Shown one piece after another: positions 45,083 through 56,813 of a DNA stretch of 64,000 nt; the stretch's first letter is position 1, and every line of letters begins with the position of its first letter. Made by a program: the position numbers and the translations under genes. The notes beneath the pieces were generated by a model. It did no database searches. It was not told where the DNA came from and was given only the letters and a program-made list of their open reading frames with translations. This stretch comes from Magnolia sinica (taxonomy: Eukaryota > Streptophyta > Magnoliopsida > Magnoliales > Magnoliaceae), in the NCBI RefSeq assembly GCF_029962835.1, contig NC_080582.1:25676032-25740031 (forward strand), written 5' to 3'.

Positions 45083-46510
45083 TATATTGGGCCCACCTAG
45101 ATGTGATTCACATATCCAGCCCATTCATTATGTGTGTCCCACTTGGATGAGGGGTTAGACCAAGTTTCAGCCGCATCCAAAACTCATGTGGGCCCCACCA
45201 AGTGCTTTTATATTTTTAAAGGATGTCTTCACATAGTTTTAGATGGTATGGCCCACCTGAGTTTTGTATACGGATGAGTTTTGAGATATCTCATAACCTA
45301 AAGGGGACACATCAAATGCACGGTGTTGATGTTCGACACACATCATGATGGGCCCCATAAAGCTTACTAACATTAATTCTTAAGTTCTCAGGGGGTCAAT
45401 AAGTTGGGTCACAATTTTGACTAGAATTTTGGATCATTTTATATGTCTGGTCCATTCATTCTATTTTATTGATCATTACCCTCAATTTGACTAGTTCTCG
45501 CCCCGATCATGCTCATATGAGAAAGATATTGGGCATACAAGATTGATTAACAATTTGAGTGAATTTTGATTTAAACATCTGAAGTGATTTACTCTTCAAT
45601 CTAGACTGATTAGATTGTCCAAAAACAGTTAATGGTTGTTCATAATATTAAAAAGATATGAATGAAGAGAAAACACAAACATCAACTTGATCCAAAACTT
45701 CTATGTCCAAGAAATTTTCAATGGTAGAGGTTTAATCACACTATTTCTTGTGGTGTGGTCCACTTAGCTTTGGATATGCTTCCTTTTTGTTCTTTGGACC
45801 TCAAATTATCTGTTAACATGGATGAACGGAGTGGATAAAATAAATAAATAACGGTGGACCCCACAGAATTTACTCAGTATGCTAAGGGTAATGAGTAACT
45901 CACCTAAATGTAGTGGAGATGGGTTTCCTTAAAACATTCACAATCATATATTGTGCCTGCCTAGATGTGATTCACATATCCAACTCACTCAATATCTGTG
46001 TCCTACTTGGATGAGGGGTTAGACCAAGTTTCAGCCACATTCAAAACTCATGTGGGCCCCACCAAGTGCTTTTATATTTTTAAAGATGTCTTCACATAGT
46101 TTTAGATGGTATGGCCCACCTGAGTTTTGTATACGGATGAGTTTTGAGATATCTCATAACCTAAAGGGGACACATCAAATGCACGGTGTTGATGTTCGAC
46201 ACACATCATGATGGGGCCCACAAAACTTACTAACATCAATTCTTAGGTTCTCACGAGGTCAATAAGTTGGGTCACAATTTTGACCAAAATATTTGGCCCA
46301 TTTTACATGTGATCTGGTCCATTCACTCTATTTTACTGATCATTACCCTCAATTTTGACTAGTTACTCGCCCCGATCAGGCTACATATGAGAAAGATATT
46401 AGCAATACAAGATTGATAAACAATTTCAGTGAAAATTTATTTAAACATCTGAAGTTATTTACTCTTCAATTTGGACTAATTAGAATTGTCAAAAAATGGT
46501 TAAAGGTTCA
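45083..46510. repeat. Direct repeat of about 550 bases
   Basis: Positions 45083-45625 and 45940-46510 match for nearly their whole length, for example GATGAGGGGTTAGACCAAGT, GATGGTATGGCCCACCTGAG and GCACGGTGTTGATGTTCGAC. Agreement is roughly 90 percent by eye. The 315 bases between hold a foldback repeat piece (45620-45880). Confidence 0.85.
45620..45880. mobile_element. Foldback repeat, right-arm copy
   Basis: CATCAACTTGATCCAAAACT, TTGTGGTGTGGTCCACTTAG and ATGGATGAACGGAGTGGATA followed by GGTGGACCCCAC form the right half of the family. It lies exactly between the two members of the direct repeat. Confidence 0.55.
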
Positions 46511-47243
46511 ATTAGTAGATGTTCCTAATAACTTAGTAAAAAATGTTATTTTTTCAGAGATAAATCTCAATTTCCATTTAAAAATCACGTTTTTTTCAAA
46601 ATGTATATTTTTTTAATCTTAATTTTTCTTTCAAAACTTTTAACAAAATATCATATTTATTATTAAATATTTATATATATATATATAAATTTTTTTTGTC
46701 AAAATCTTAAAAATTTTATCAAATTTATCAAATTATATTTTTTCGATTTTTGTCGACGATGTATGTATTTCATCGATAAAAAATCCTTTACCGACGAATG
46801 TTTTTGTCGGTAAAAAGTTTATCAAATATTATTTTTTTATCAAAAAATTCAAAATGCCGATCTTTGCCGACAGTATGTGTATTTCGTCGGTAAAAAATCC
46901 TTTACTGATGATTATTTTCGTCAGTAAAAAGTTCATTTACCAACGATATTACATAATGTCGGAAAAATAGCCTCTCCGATCTTTTGCAGAAGAATTATTT
47001 GGTTCATCGGGAAAAATTACATTTACCGACGAATTAATCGTTAGTAAAAGATTTTTCACCAAAGATAAGTAATTTCATTGGTAAAAGTTTGCAAGTCGTT
47101 GTAAATGTTGGCGGGAACATATTCGGTCGTGGCTAGAATCTTTTACCAACGAAATTATATTTCGTCGGGAAAAGTCATGTTTATTGACGAAATTAATTTC
47201 GTCGGCAATAACTTTGCTGGTAAAAGGCTAATTTCTTATAGTG

Positions 47244-48941
47244 TCATTTTAATGAGATCATAACTGCTGAAGGCTTGAAGTCCCATTTAGTGAAATCAAT
47301 GGACATCGAATTTGTCTAAGAAGTAATTGTTGTCTATAGCCTCCTTAGTTAGGTGGGCTCAAATATAGACTTAGTCCAATTATTCTTATTGTAGCATTTT
47401 TTAAAACTATCTGAATCTGTCTTTTGTAACAAAAATAAAGGGACCATCATAAGCAAGTCATGAGTGGTTAGAAAGCCCATATGGACCTCATATTAATGTA
47501 CAAATTCAAATGGGCCGGATCTGAAGCTTGATTCACTTTCTTTTAAGACTAAGTGTATCTTATTAAGGGTTTTTAATTAGCCATTTGTGTGTTGATTCAG
47601 GACATGTATTAGAAAGTGACTTGACATTTTTTAACAAGATCTAATTGATAGTGTGGTCCATTTTTATGATTAACGATTAAGATCTCTTGAAATGATGATG
47701 ATCGAAGTATGTATTTAAATAAAAGAACTCAAAATGATAAAATTTTAATTTTTGTGATATTGATTATGATATATTAGTATCATGATTGTAATCATTTAAG
47801 GTGGGCTACACATTTTTGGAGTTGGTTAATAAAAATGTATATCACACATGTTTCTTAATTATTCAATGTACGTATGCATGCATTATTTCATGTATGTATC
47901 CTTCAATTCACTATTACTGTATGTATGCATGCATTATTGCATTTTTGGAGTTCGTATGTATGCATGCATGGGAATGTAGTTTTCTGGATATATCTTTTAA
48001 TTCACTATTAGTCAAGGGACCACTAGTGATTGGAACCATCATTAATCATGATGATCAACATTTATGAGACGATTTATAATCAATGGTGATCATTAACGGT
48101 AATGATTAGATCCATCACGAATGGACATGGTCATTGGTGATGATATGACTCTCTTAATATCTTTGAACTTATTTTCTTGAAATCTGATGATAAGGTTTAT
48201 ATATGTGATATAATTAGGATTTATGCAATCAAATCTAAGCGCATTTTTCATTAGAAAATCGACAACTTAATGCTAGGATACTCTATATATAAAGGTTATG
48301 CATAACTTGAGTGTGAGTTAAGTGTCTTCTACCAAATGATGCATGCAACATGTAATGGAGGGTTGCACTCTATACAAATATATATTCCTATAAAAGCATC
48401 ATATTCATCTTAAATAAGAGAACTTGATTGATCTATACTGCCCATTCAAGTATCTAGACTTTTAGATCTCGTTAAGATGGGTTGACTACTTTTATATCTT
48501 GAAATTTTGAGAAATGCTAATGATTAGTGCTTCTGTTTACTTTGGATGACATAAAAGCATCCAAATAGCAAGATCAGATCTTTGAAATGTACTCATGGTG
48601 TGCTTCACAACTCCACCAACTGAATGTCACAGCAGCCTGAACAATCCGAAAATTCGTATATCCTTTCTTTAGGCGATTATGAGAATGGTGGACAAGTCTT
48701 TGAGAATGCCACAATTCTTCCATCAATAAAACATCAGCTGGCTAGGCCCAGTGAGTTAACCCATCATGGTTCATGCACATCATAATTAAAATATAAATGC
48801 ATGAATGACATGAGATGCATTGATGTGTGAATGCATCAAGTGGGTTGATCAGTCCACTTACTTGAGTTGGATCACATCGACTTGTATCTCTCCCCTTTTG
48901 GGGTAAGCTTCCACCATATGGGTAAGCTTTCACAAATGTGA
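47244..48941. other. AT-rich sequence without recognised feature
   Basis: No ORF of interest and no known repeat end. TATGCATGCA occurs several times near 47870-47970. The base composition is that of intergenic plant DNA. Confidence 0.4.
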
Positions 48942-49178
48942 GCATCCAAGCATGGTCCCTTAAGTCACCCAGTACTGTAAGTACCTATAGGTCATTCAGG
49001 GAGTGCCCCTAAGTATTCAGTGTAGTTATGCGATGCATGACATGGATGCACGATGAGAATGACATCCAAGCATTCCCTTAAGTCACTCGGTACTATAAGT
49101 ACCTATAGGTCATTCAGGGAGTGCTCTCAAGTATTCAGTGTAGTTATGTGATGCATGACATGGATGCATGATGAGAAT
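48942..49178. repeat. Two tandem copies of a 118-base unit
   Basis: CATCCAAGCATTCCCTTAAG, GTACCTATAGGTCATTCAGG, GTATTCAGTGTAGTTATG and GATGCATGACATGGATGCA each occur twice in the same order, with about 93 percent agreement by eye. Confidence 0.88.
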
Positions 49179-50117
49179 AATTGGTGCATGGTATTAATAG
49201 TCGGCGCAGGCACACACAATGCAACATATGGCATTTCAATTCTCAACGAATTCGATAAACATTTAATACAAAAGATCATAATCATGAAAATAATGAGATG
49301 ACTATTTTAATAAGAATGGAGAAGAAACATGTTAGGATCACTCACCTAATAGTTTGGTGAGGATGAATTGTTTTTTGAATAATCGAAATATGATAGTTTA
49401 GAATTTCCTAAAATACAACACGTACATAGAATCATTATCCTAATTTATATGAATTCATATGATAGGGCACACCTTTGATTGATCAAGGACATGATCAGGG
49501 TCCACAATATTCTCAAATTTAGATCACTTCAGATCTAACCCTTGATATAGGGTCTGTAATCACACCCATTTCATGCGGCCCACTTGATTAATCAAAGTGG
49601 TCTCTACTGTTTTCAATTACATTTTAAATAACCCAACAATTATAGTTAATCACAAATCAAATGACTAAATTCATCAGTCCTTAAATTCAGAATTTAAGTA
49701 GTATGTATTTATCCTTTGTTTGTCGGATCGAGTCGAACTGATAGATTGTATACTCTATTAAATTTAGTTAGAATCTCTCTATCGATTTGGATCGATGATT
49801 CTATGTGTCAAACTGACATACTCTAGAATTTTACTCCGTGTTTTAGAGATGAATAAAAGTTTTGAGATTTAGAAAATACTTTAAATACATCGGTCAGATC
49901 TAACCGATTAATGACCTGTTAATGAATGGTTTAAGTAGGGCCAAATAATCAGTTTGATCTGAAACCTTAGTAGCCCACATGGTATTTTTAATGGGGATTG
50001 ATCTGATATGCCCAATCACCCAAAATTGAGAGTCATAGTGGCAAAAGTCTTTCCCTCAATCTCTCTTAATTAAGTGTGTCTCTACCAACTTAGTTATTGA
50101 CTTATTCTTGTTTCTTC

Positions 50118-50118
<1 letters not shown>
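49179..50118. other. AT-rich sequence without recognised feature
   Basis: I see no gene, RNA or element end here. Confidence 0.4.
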
Positions 50119-50194
<76 letters not shown>

Positions 50195-50214
50195 ATATAT
50201 ATATATATATATAT
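50119..50214. repeat. (AT)n microsatellite, about 95 bases
   Basis: A nearly pure AT run interrupted once by a C at about 50193. Confidence 0.93.
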
Positions 50215-50495
50215 GAGAAATTTACGACTGCAGACCCCACCTTTTATCCAGTGGTTTTTATGAAGCAATATAAACTTAACTTGCGAGCTTAGACCTGCTC
50301 GTACGGACAACGAATTTGAGGACGAAAATACCCCTGCATTTTAAGTAAGCCGCTTTATGAACAGTTGGCGGTCCTCTATGGTTACAGTTTATAATCGTAG
50401 CCATAGGTACCGTAGGAGATCTGGCAACCAACCCTGATTTATTGTCTTGTCCCATGGTCGAGGTTCACTGCAAGATCAACTACACTACCTATAGA

Positions 50496-51801
50496 TGTTG
50501 AGAGTCAAATATTGCATAATTTTTCCCATTTATATCTTAGTTTTATGAACATAAATCATCTTAATATTCTATTTTACTCATGTATGTGTTGCAAGGTGAA
50601 TTTAAGAGCTTAGATTGAAAAAGGGTGCTACAAAGTAAGAATTTGATGCTCAAAAATCACCAAGGCAAGGGATGGATCTTAGGAAACCAAGATTGAAGAA
50701 TTCACATGCCAAAGATCCAAAAAAACTAAGTGAGGAATGAAAAGAATCGAAGATTTGAAGTGAAGAATCCTAAAATCGTCTTGAAAAGTGTATTATAAAG
50801 CTCTGAAGTCTATTTTGAAAAACTACGCAGCAGAAAGTCTGTTTTAAAGGAACTATGCAGCGAGAAGTCTATTTTGGAAAAATACGTATATTTGAGGCAT
50901 TTTCTAGGGTTTTCAACTTTGTACGAAAATTGAAGTTCCCTACTTATAAATAGGGCCTCCTAGGGCATTCTTAAACATGATTAGAAGCATTCAAGAGTAA
51001 TATTTAGAGTTTTTAAAGAGTTTTTAGTTTTATTAAAGCTTTATAAGTTGTTTTTTTTATTTTAGATCTTTTCTATTTGTATTTTTTTTCTTCTTTCTTT
51101 CTTGTTGTTTTTTATTTCTACAATTTAATTATGTTTTTCTAAGTTCCTTCTAGCCCAAGCTAGAAGGGAAACACATGGGTTTAATAATTTTTTAAGATTA
51201 TGATGATTGATTGTTTTAATGATGAGAAGAATGGTGTATGCATGGTTGTCTATTATTTAGGTTTTATTTTTTATCCTCTTGTGAGATCCATATGTTTCCA
51301 TCATATGAGATCCACATTGATGGATAGGCTTACCCTAGATCAATCAGATTTCCTAGATAGGAGATGTTTTCAACCTGTTATATTTCTTTGATATTCATTA
51401 TCCTATAGATATTGAATACTTAAAATCATTAGCGCTTGAGAATATATGTCAATGGTGCAAAGCCATTATTTTCTAATCTTTTATATCATTTATTAAAATA
51501 TTTAAAGTGTTTTATTTTCCGATTAGGCTGACCATAGTGTTCAAATCCTAGTTGTGTTATCCAAATCATTATGATTTTGGAGTATTAACCTATGTGTGGA
51601 ACATTGAAGCTTGGGTGCTATTTTATTCAGGTAAATTACATCCATTCAAAAATCCCAAAATAAAATCATTAGATTAATTTTTATTACTTAGTTTGTTTTG
51701 CATTTGATTTTTTTTCTTCTCACAATTCATCTCCCTGTGGGATCGACCCTGTATTCACGAGATACCACTTACGAACCTCTGCACTTGGAGGCAAGCAATC
51801 A
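50496..51801 (+). repeat. Athila/Tat-type gypsy LTR, plus strand (1306 bases)
   Basis: It starts TGTTGAGAGTCAAATATTGC, nearly the same start as the minus-strand LTR at 56813. It ends CAATCA before a GCGCCGTTGCC primer-binding site. A TATA box (TATAAATA, 50945-50952) and GGGATCGACCCTG near the end are typical of this group. The body differs strongly from the LTR at 55127-56813, so it belongs to a related but different family. Confidence 0.78.
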
Positions 51802-51806
51802 AGTTT

Positions 51807-51825
51807 TTTGCGCCGTTGCCAGGGA
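51807..51825 (+). other. Primer-binding site of the plus-strand gypsy element
   Basis: TTTGCGCCGTTGCCAGGGA resembles TGGCGCCGTTGCCGGGGA, the usual primer-binding region of Athila/Tat elements. Confidence 0.75.
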
Positions 51826-52150
51826 GAGAGACTGAGATAGATCAGATCTGTACAAGTTAGCTAAGGTAAGTTCTCTTCTAAGGTAAGTTCTCTTCTAAAC
51901 CCTCCAGATTTTCTGTAGATTTTTTTTTCTTTCTTCTCTTTTCATTTTCTTTGAAAATAAATTCAGTTAGATCTTCCAAGCACTAACTATGACATAAGGT
52001 TGCCCTGCTTGGGATTTTATCACCCAAGTGATATGGTTGTCTTACAGTTGCTGTTTGATCACAAAGATCATCCGCTAAATTTATTTTCCAGATTAGCATA
52101 GTTTAATTTCTACATTATTTTTACTTTTATTTATTTATTTATTTATTTTT

Positions 52151-52487
52151 GGACTAAACCCTTATGGTCGGCCCTGCCACCTGGGTTGTTGATTTATTTT
52201 TCTTTATGGATTGAACCCTCATGGTCGGCCATGCCACCTGGGTTGTTTATTTATTTTGCTTTGTGGACTGAACCCTCATGGTCGGCCCTGCCACCTAGAT
52301 TGTTGATTTTTTTTGTGTGAATTGAACCCTCATGGTCAGCCCTGCCACCTGGGTTGTTGATGTATTTTGCTTTGTGGACTGAACCCTCATGGTCGGCTCT
52401 GCCACCTGGGTTGTTGATTTATTTTACTTTGTGTACTGAACCCTCATGGTTGGCCCTGCCACCTGGGTTGTTGATTTAAGTTTTTAT
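52151..52487 (+). repeat. Six tandem copies of a 57-base unit in the gypsy leader
   Basis: Each copy reads GAACCCTCATGGTCGGCCCT, then GCCACCTGGGTTGTTGATTT and a T-rich tail. Copies differ by one to six bases. The array sits between the primer-binding site and gag, inside what would be the packaged 5' leader RNA. Confidence 0.9.
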
Positions 52488-52552
52488 TTTTATTTTAAGT
52501 ATCATACTTGTGATTTGAATTAGTGGTATTTGTTGTGTGATGTGGATGGTTT

Positions 52553-52919
52553 ATGTTCCGTTGGAGTATGAATCAAAACAATCGACTCTCCTCTAAAGGG
52601 GGACTATTTCCAAGCCTTGATCATTCACTTAGAAGAGGCACTCAACATCACTTGGATTCCATGGCAGACCTAGTTAATAATCCAAAACCAAATCTGCCAG
52701 ATCCAACTATAAATCAAAATAGAGAAAATCAACATAATTCTCCTCTTGAGGATGAAAATGAAGTTCATAGGAATGTGTTAAACCAATCATGGACTTTACG
52801 TGAACATTTACACCCTGAGAGATCAACTTTACCATCTTACATAGTGTTCCCTGTTCACACAGGGAACATTGATTTTAAAGCAGGTATGATTCAATTAATT
52901 CCTAAATTTCATGGCTTGG
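52553..52919 (+). pseudogene. Gypsy gag start, cut off by an inverted element
   Basis: The ORF begins near 52553 (MFRWSMNQNN is one possible start) and reads EDENEVHRNVLNQSWTLREH and GNIDFKAGMIQLIPKFHGL. These lines match the gag start of the minus-strand elements (DENEVHQAPPPHTLRDYLQP; GVIQLLPKFHGLESEEP), which shows an Athila-type gag. It stops being gag at 52919, where minus-strand gag sequence of another element begins, so only about 120 codons remain. The structural core and all of pol are missing. Confidence 0.82.
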
Positions 52920-54237
52920 TTTAGGATTGGGGAGCGATTGTGCAGGAAGCATCCTCTTCTCTATAACCGTCATACGTGAATTCATCTTTTGCATAAAGTC
53001 TCGTATTACCTGGGTCAGCTCTTACATGGAATTTTGAACCGGTTCTTCTTGAGGTTTCCCCTGATTTGGATTTTGATTGAAGAAACTTTTAGGGGTAGCA
53101 GTTTGTCCATTTCTCCAACTAAAGTTTGGATGAATTTTTCCAACCAGGGTTGTACGTATTAGAGGTCGGTCCATTGAAAGGTCTTTGATAATTATTTACG
53201 GCATTGGATTCTTTATTCAACACTTCTCGAAAGGTGGGTATTGTAGGACAATTTTCAGTTGTATGAATGTTGCAATCACAGATGCCGCAAACACTTTCAT
53301 TAACCTTATCCTTTTTTCCTTCCATGGCCTCAACTTTTCTTATGAGCGTAATCACTTTATACTTGAGATCATCCTCTTCTTTCAAAAGATACAATCCACC
53401 TTTCTCCTTAGATTGAGTCGGCCTAGACATGGTGTTCAATTTTGGGTAATAGTCCCATGATTGTATTTTTTCACCAAGACTATCGAGGTAATCCCATACC
53501 TCGTCAACATTTTTATTAATGAATTCTCCATTACACATTGTCTCGACCATTTGGCGCATGGAAGATGTCAGTCCATCATAGAAAAAATTTGTAATGCACC
53601 ACGTTTCAAAACCGTGTTGTGGGCATGAACTAACCAAATCCTTGAACCTTTCCCAACATTGGTAAAATGTTTCATCCTTCTTTTGGGTGAAGTTCATGAT
53701 TGCTTTTCTAAGGGTAATCGTTTTATGATGTGGAAAAAATTTCTTTATAAATTCCCTTTGCATATCATTCCATGTGCCAATAGATTTAGGACGCAGTGAA
53801 TGTAACCACGTCTTAGCCTTCTGCTTCAAGGAAAAAGGAAAGAGTTTCAGCCTGACTGTGTCCTCAGACACATTTTGAAAATATAAAGTGGCTATGATCT
53901 CATCAAACTCTTTTAAATGTAGATATGGTTCTTCAGATTCAAGCCAATGGAACTTAGGAAGGAGTTGGATAACCCCTGGCTTGATGTCCATATGTCCTGT
54001 ATTTTTGGAAAAAATCATGCATGAGGGTGTACTCAGCCCCGCTGGTTGTAAATAATCTCGTAAAGTATGAGGCGGGGGTGCTTGATGCACCTCATTCTCA
54101 TCTTGAATGTCCTCCACCCTGGGTTGAGGTAGAAGAGGTTGGTTTTCAGCCATCACTTCAATTAACTCGGGGGATTTCGAGTGGTGTTTAGTCCTGCGAT
54201 GGATAGTTAACCCCTCAACCAATCCTCCTTCAGTCAA
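52920..54237 (-). pseudogene. Gypsy gag of the second minus-strand copy, long ORF but truncated
   Basis: The open stretch 54237-53119 encodes 372 residues without a stop. The Retrotrans_gag core is clear (AKTWLHSLRPKSIGTWNDMQ, KKFFPHHK, FYQCWERFKDLVSSCPQHGF). A zinc-knuckle-like CGICDCNIHTTENC (CX2CX4HX4C) follows at about 53285-53244. Gag packages the element RNA. The reading continues with a frameshift to 52920, where it is cut by the plus-strand element. Upstream are its leader and an LTR. It is nearly identical to 62225-63595, where a stop lies at the WDYY position, so this copy is the better preserved gag. Confidence 0.9.
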
Positions 54238-55126
54238 GAGCGTCGAGTGTTGTCACGGGACCACTTGGGCATGAAACACTCGCAACCCTCAATCAAATTC
54301 GAAACCTAATCCTAAGAAAGGAAAAGAAAATCTAAAAAGAAAGAGAGGGTTAGAAAGAAGTTACCAAATTGGAATCCCTAAGTTAAAAACCTGCAAAATA
54401 AAACAAAGTAAGTTAGATTCTAAAAAGAGAAGGTCTAGAATTAGAGAATCCTTAAAAAGAAAGATAGAAGTAAACTAGTTTCTAAAAGAAGAAATTCCTA
54501 AAAGAAAGTGGAGATTTCTAAAACAAATTAGGAAAGTATTAAACTAGAAAGTAAGTTCCTAAAAGAGATCTGAAAAATAGAAAGTAGAGAAAGAGCTTAC
54601 CGAATTAGAAATTTCTATCTTAAAAGCCTACAAAATAGGAAAGTTAGTTTCTAAACAAAAATTCTACAAGTAGAAAATTTCTAAAAATAAATTAGGAAAC
54701 AAAATAAGTTAGATTCTAAAAGAGTTAGAATTAGAAAGTTTCTAAAAATATAGGAAATATGAGTTAGTTCCTAAAATTAGAAAGAATATCTATAAAAAAA
54801 AAAAACAAACCATGTTTCTAAAAATAAAAGAGGAAAGTTTCTAAAAATAGACTATTTCCTAAAATTAGAAAAATATTAGAATTAGAAAATTTCTAAAACT
54901 CAACGCTAATTCCAAAAATAGAAAAAGTAGAGGAATTAGAAAAGGATTACCAATTTAGAAGTTTATGTCAGGATCCTACAAAACAGGAAACAAGTTAGTT
55001 CTAAAAATCAAATCGAAATAAAAATCTAAAACTAGAGTTAGTAAAATCCTAATCTTAAACTAATTCTAAACCTAATTAATTTCAGAGAATCACAACCGTC
55101 AGTCCTCGGCAACGGTGGCAAAAACT
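54238..55126 (-). other. Leader of the second minus-strand gypsy copy, with primer-binding site
   Basis: The primer-binding site reads, on the minus strand, TGCCACCGTTGCCGAGGA (about 55102-55119), a drifted form of TGGCGCCGTTGCCGGGGA. The rest is low-complexity, made of TAGAAATTTCTAAAA-like and CTAAAAATAGAAA-like pieces on the plus strand. 54300-54735 repeats almost exactly at 63605-64000. Confidence 0.82.
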
Positions 55127-56813
55127 TGTTCACTCCCCAAGTGCAGGGTTGTGATGTAGAAATAAACTCGGTGAGACCGAGGTCGAATCCCAAAGGACTG
55201 ATACTTGTGCGTTACCTGAAACTAGGTAGAAATAGAACTAGCCTAAGATGAAATCTAAATCGAATGGCATTTAGGGAATAATTGTGAAATAATTATGTAA
55301 AACTTAAGAAAATTAAAAATAAGAAATTAGGGATTCAGAGGATCCACTTGTAAAAATTATGGAGATCTTATGCCTGCTTCAAGAATCAAGGAAATTAAAC
55401 TGAACTTCCTCTGATATAATTTTAAAGAGATGAAAGGTATATGAATTAGAATGGATTCCATCACCAAACCATGCCCAGGAGACAAAGCAAACAACAGAAT
55501 TAAACTAATTACCAACCAATCAATCAATGTATGAAGGTTAGGAAGGGTACCGTCATCTAACCATGCCTAGGAGACGATAGTGAACAACAGGGCTTCCTGA
55601 CGTCATACACATAAAAGGAAAGGAACATACTCAAAGTCATCACAGACCCATTGTACCAGATCCATTCACCATCCATCTTGCTTTTGGACGATCAAAAATG
55701 GATTTCCGGGACCTTTTGAAACTTTGCCACCTAGGCATGAGTGATATGGCCCTCGTGATTCTCATGGACGGTCCAGATCAGTCATTTGGACCATGATGGT
55801 GGCCCACAGAGATCGTCCGCAGGCTCTGTTCTTGCGTAAATAGAGAAGAAAAAAAATGAATTTCTTCCGCTGTGCTGCTGGCGGGGGCCATGATTAAATT
55901 CATATAGGAAATCCACACCGTCCACTGAAATCCTGGCGAAAATTTAGTCAGGAATGAGTAGTTTTGGTAGGTTCTTGTGTGGCCCACTGTACTAACTCAA
56001 TTCACCATTCATCTTACTTCTTTTGACGATCCATGTGCATACACGTGTATGGGTCCAAAATTCCACCTAGGTGAGGGTATTCCCTACCCCAGAGACACCA
56101 TGGATGACTCTGATCATTCAAAGGAGCAAGGGGTGGGCCCCACTGAGTGAAACTGGCTGACCCACATCCGCCGCTATGAGAAATCTGATTTGAGAAGAAG
56201 AGTCAGTCAGCGCTTGCTGACCGACTTTCGGATGTTTGGTGCACGCCCGGTGCACCTGCATACCTTACACATGCACTACATGTATGGGTCCCACAGAGAT
56301 GTTTGTGAGAAATCTACTCCGTCCATCCATTCTGCCATATCTTTTAAGGCGTTGAGTCAAAAATTGAGGCATATCCAGATGTCATGTGGGCCCAAAATCG
56401 ACGGTTTATGGGCTGATCTATCCATTGGGCCACTTCTACTGGGATCCAATGGCTGAAATTTGACGTGTACGATTAATTTATGGTCCTTAGGCCATGTATG
56501 GAGTTTTGAGCTGAACGAATGGTGGGAACCCTGTGATCTTGCATTCTGGACAATTTTTGGGTCACTTGAGCTTCAGTTTCCTGATTTTCTCAGATCTTTG
56601 GTGTGTAATTCCATCAATCTTGGTCCCCTAGAGTCCGTCCCTTGCCTTTAGTGTCATCAGAGCATTAAATCCATGCTTTAAGCTCCCTTTTCAGTCCATG
56701 CTCGTAAATACACTCTGCATCACAAACATGATTAAAGCGGGCCATTAAACGGTATTATGTTCGTAAATCCAAGCAATAACTGGGGTCTAATATGCAATAT
56801 TTGACCCTCAACA
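55127..56813 (-). repeat. Athila/Tat-type LTR shared by two minus-strand gypsy copies (1687 bases)
   Basis: Read on the minus strand, it begins TGTTGAGGGTCAAATATTGC right after a GGTTGGGGGTTG polypurine tract, and ends GGGAGTGAACA before a primer-binding site. It thus serves as the 3' LTR of the pol-bearing copy to the right and as the 5' LTR of the gag copy to the left. No second LTR lies between them. Confidence 0.83.

Larger units (their letters stand above)
44345..47243. mobile_element. Remains of a CACTA element with TTTACCGACGA subterminal repeats
   Basis: Many copies in both directions of TTTACCGACGA and TCGTCGGTAAA occur at 44350-44720 and again at 46740-47225, the pattern of subterminal regions at the two ends of a CACTA element. 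The right end reads GGCTAATTTCTTATAGTG, the inverse of CACTATAAGAAATTAGCC, ending at 47243. I found no clean matching left end near 44345, so the left border is uncertain. Between the two blocks are foldback repeats and a 550-bp direct repeat but no transposase. Confidence 0.65.

Noticed and set aside
56190-56651. Two plus-strand ORFs of 88 and 63 codons
   Set aside because: They lie within the minus-strand gypsy LTR and show no known domain.
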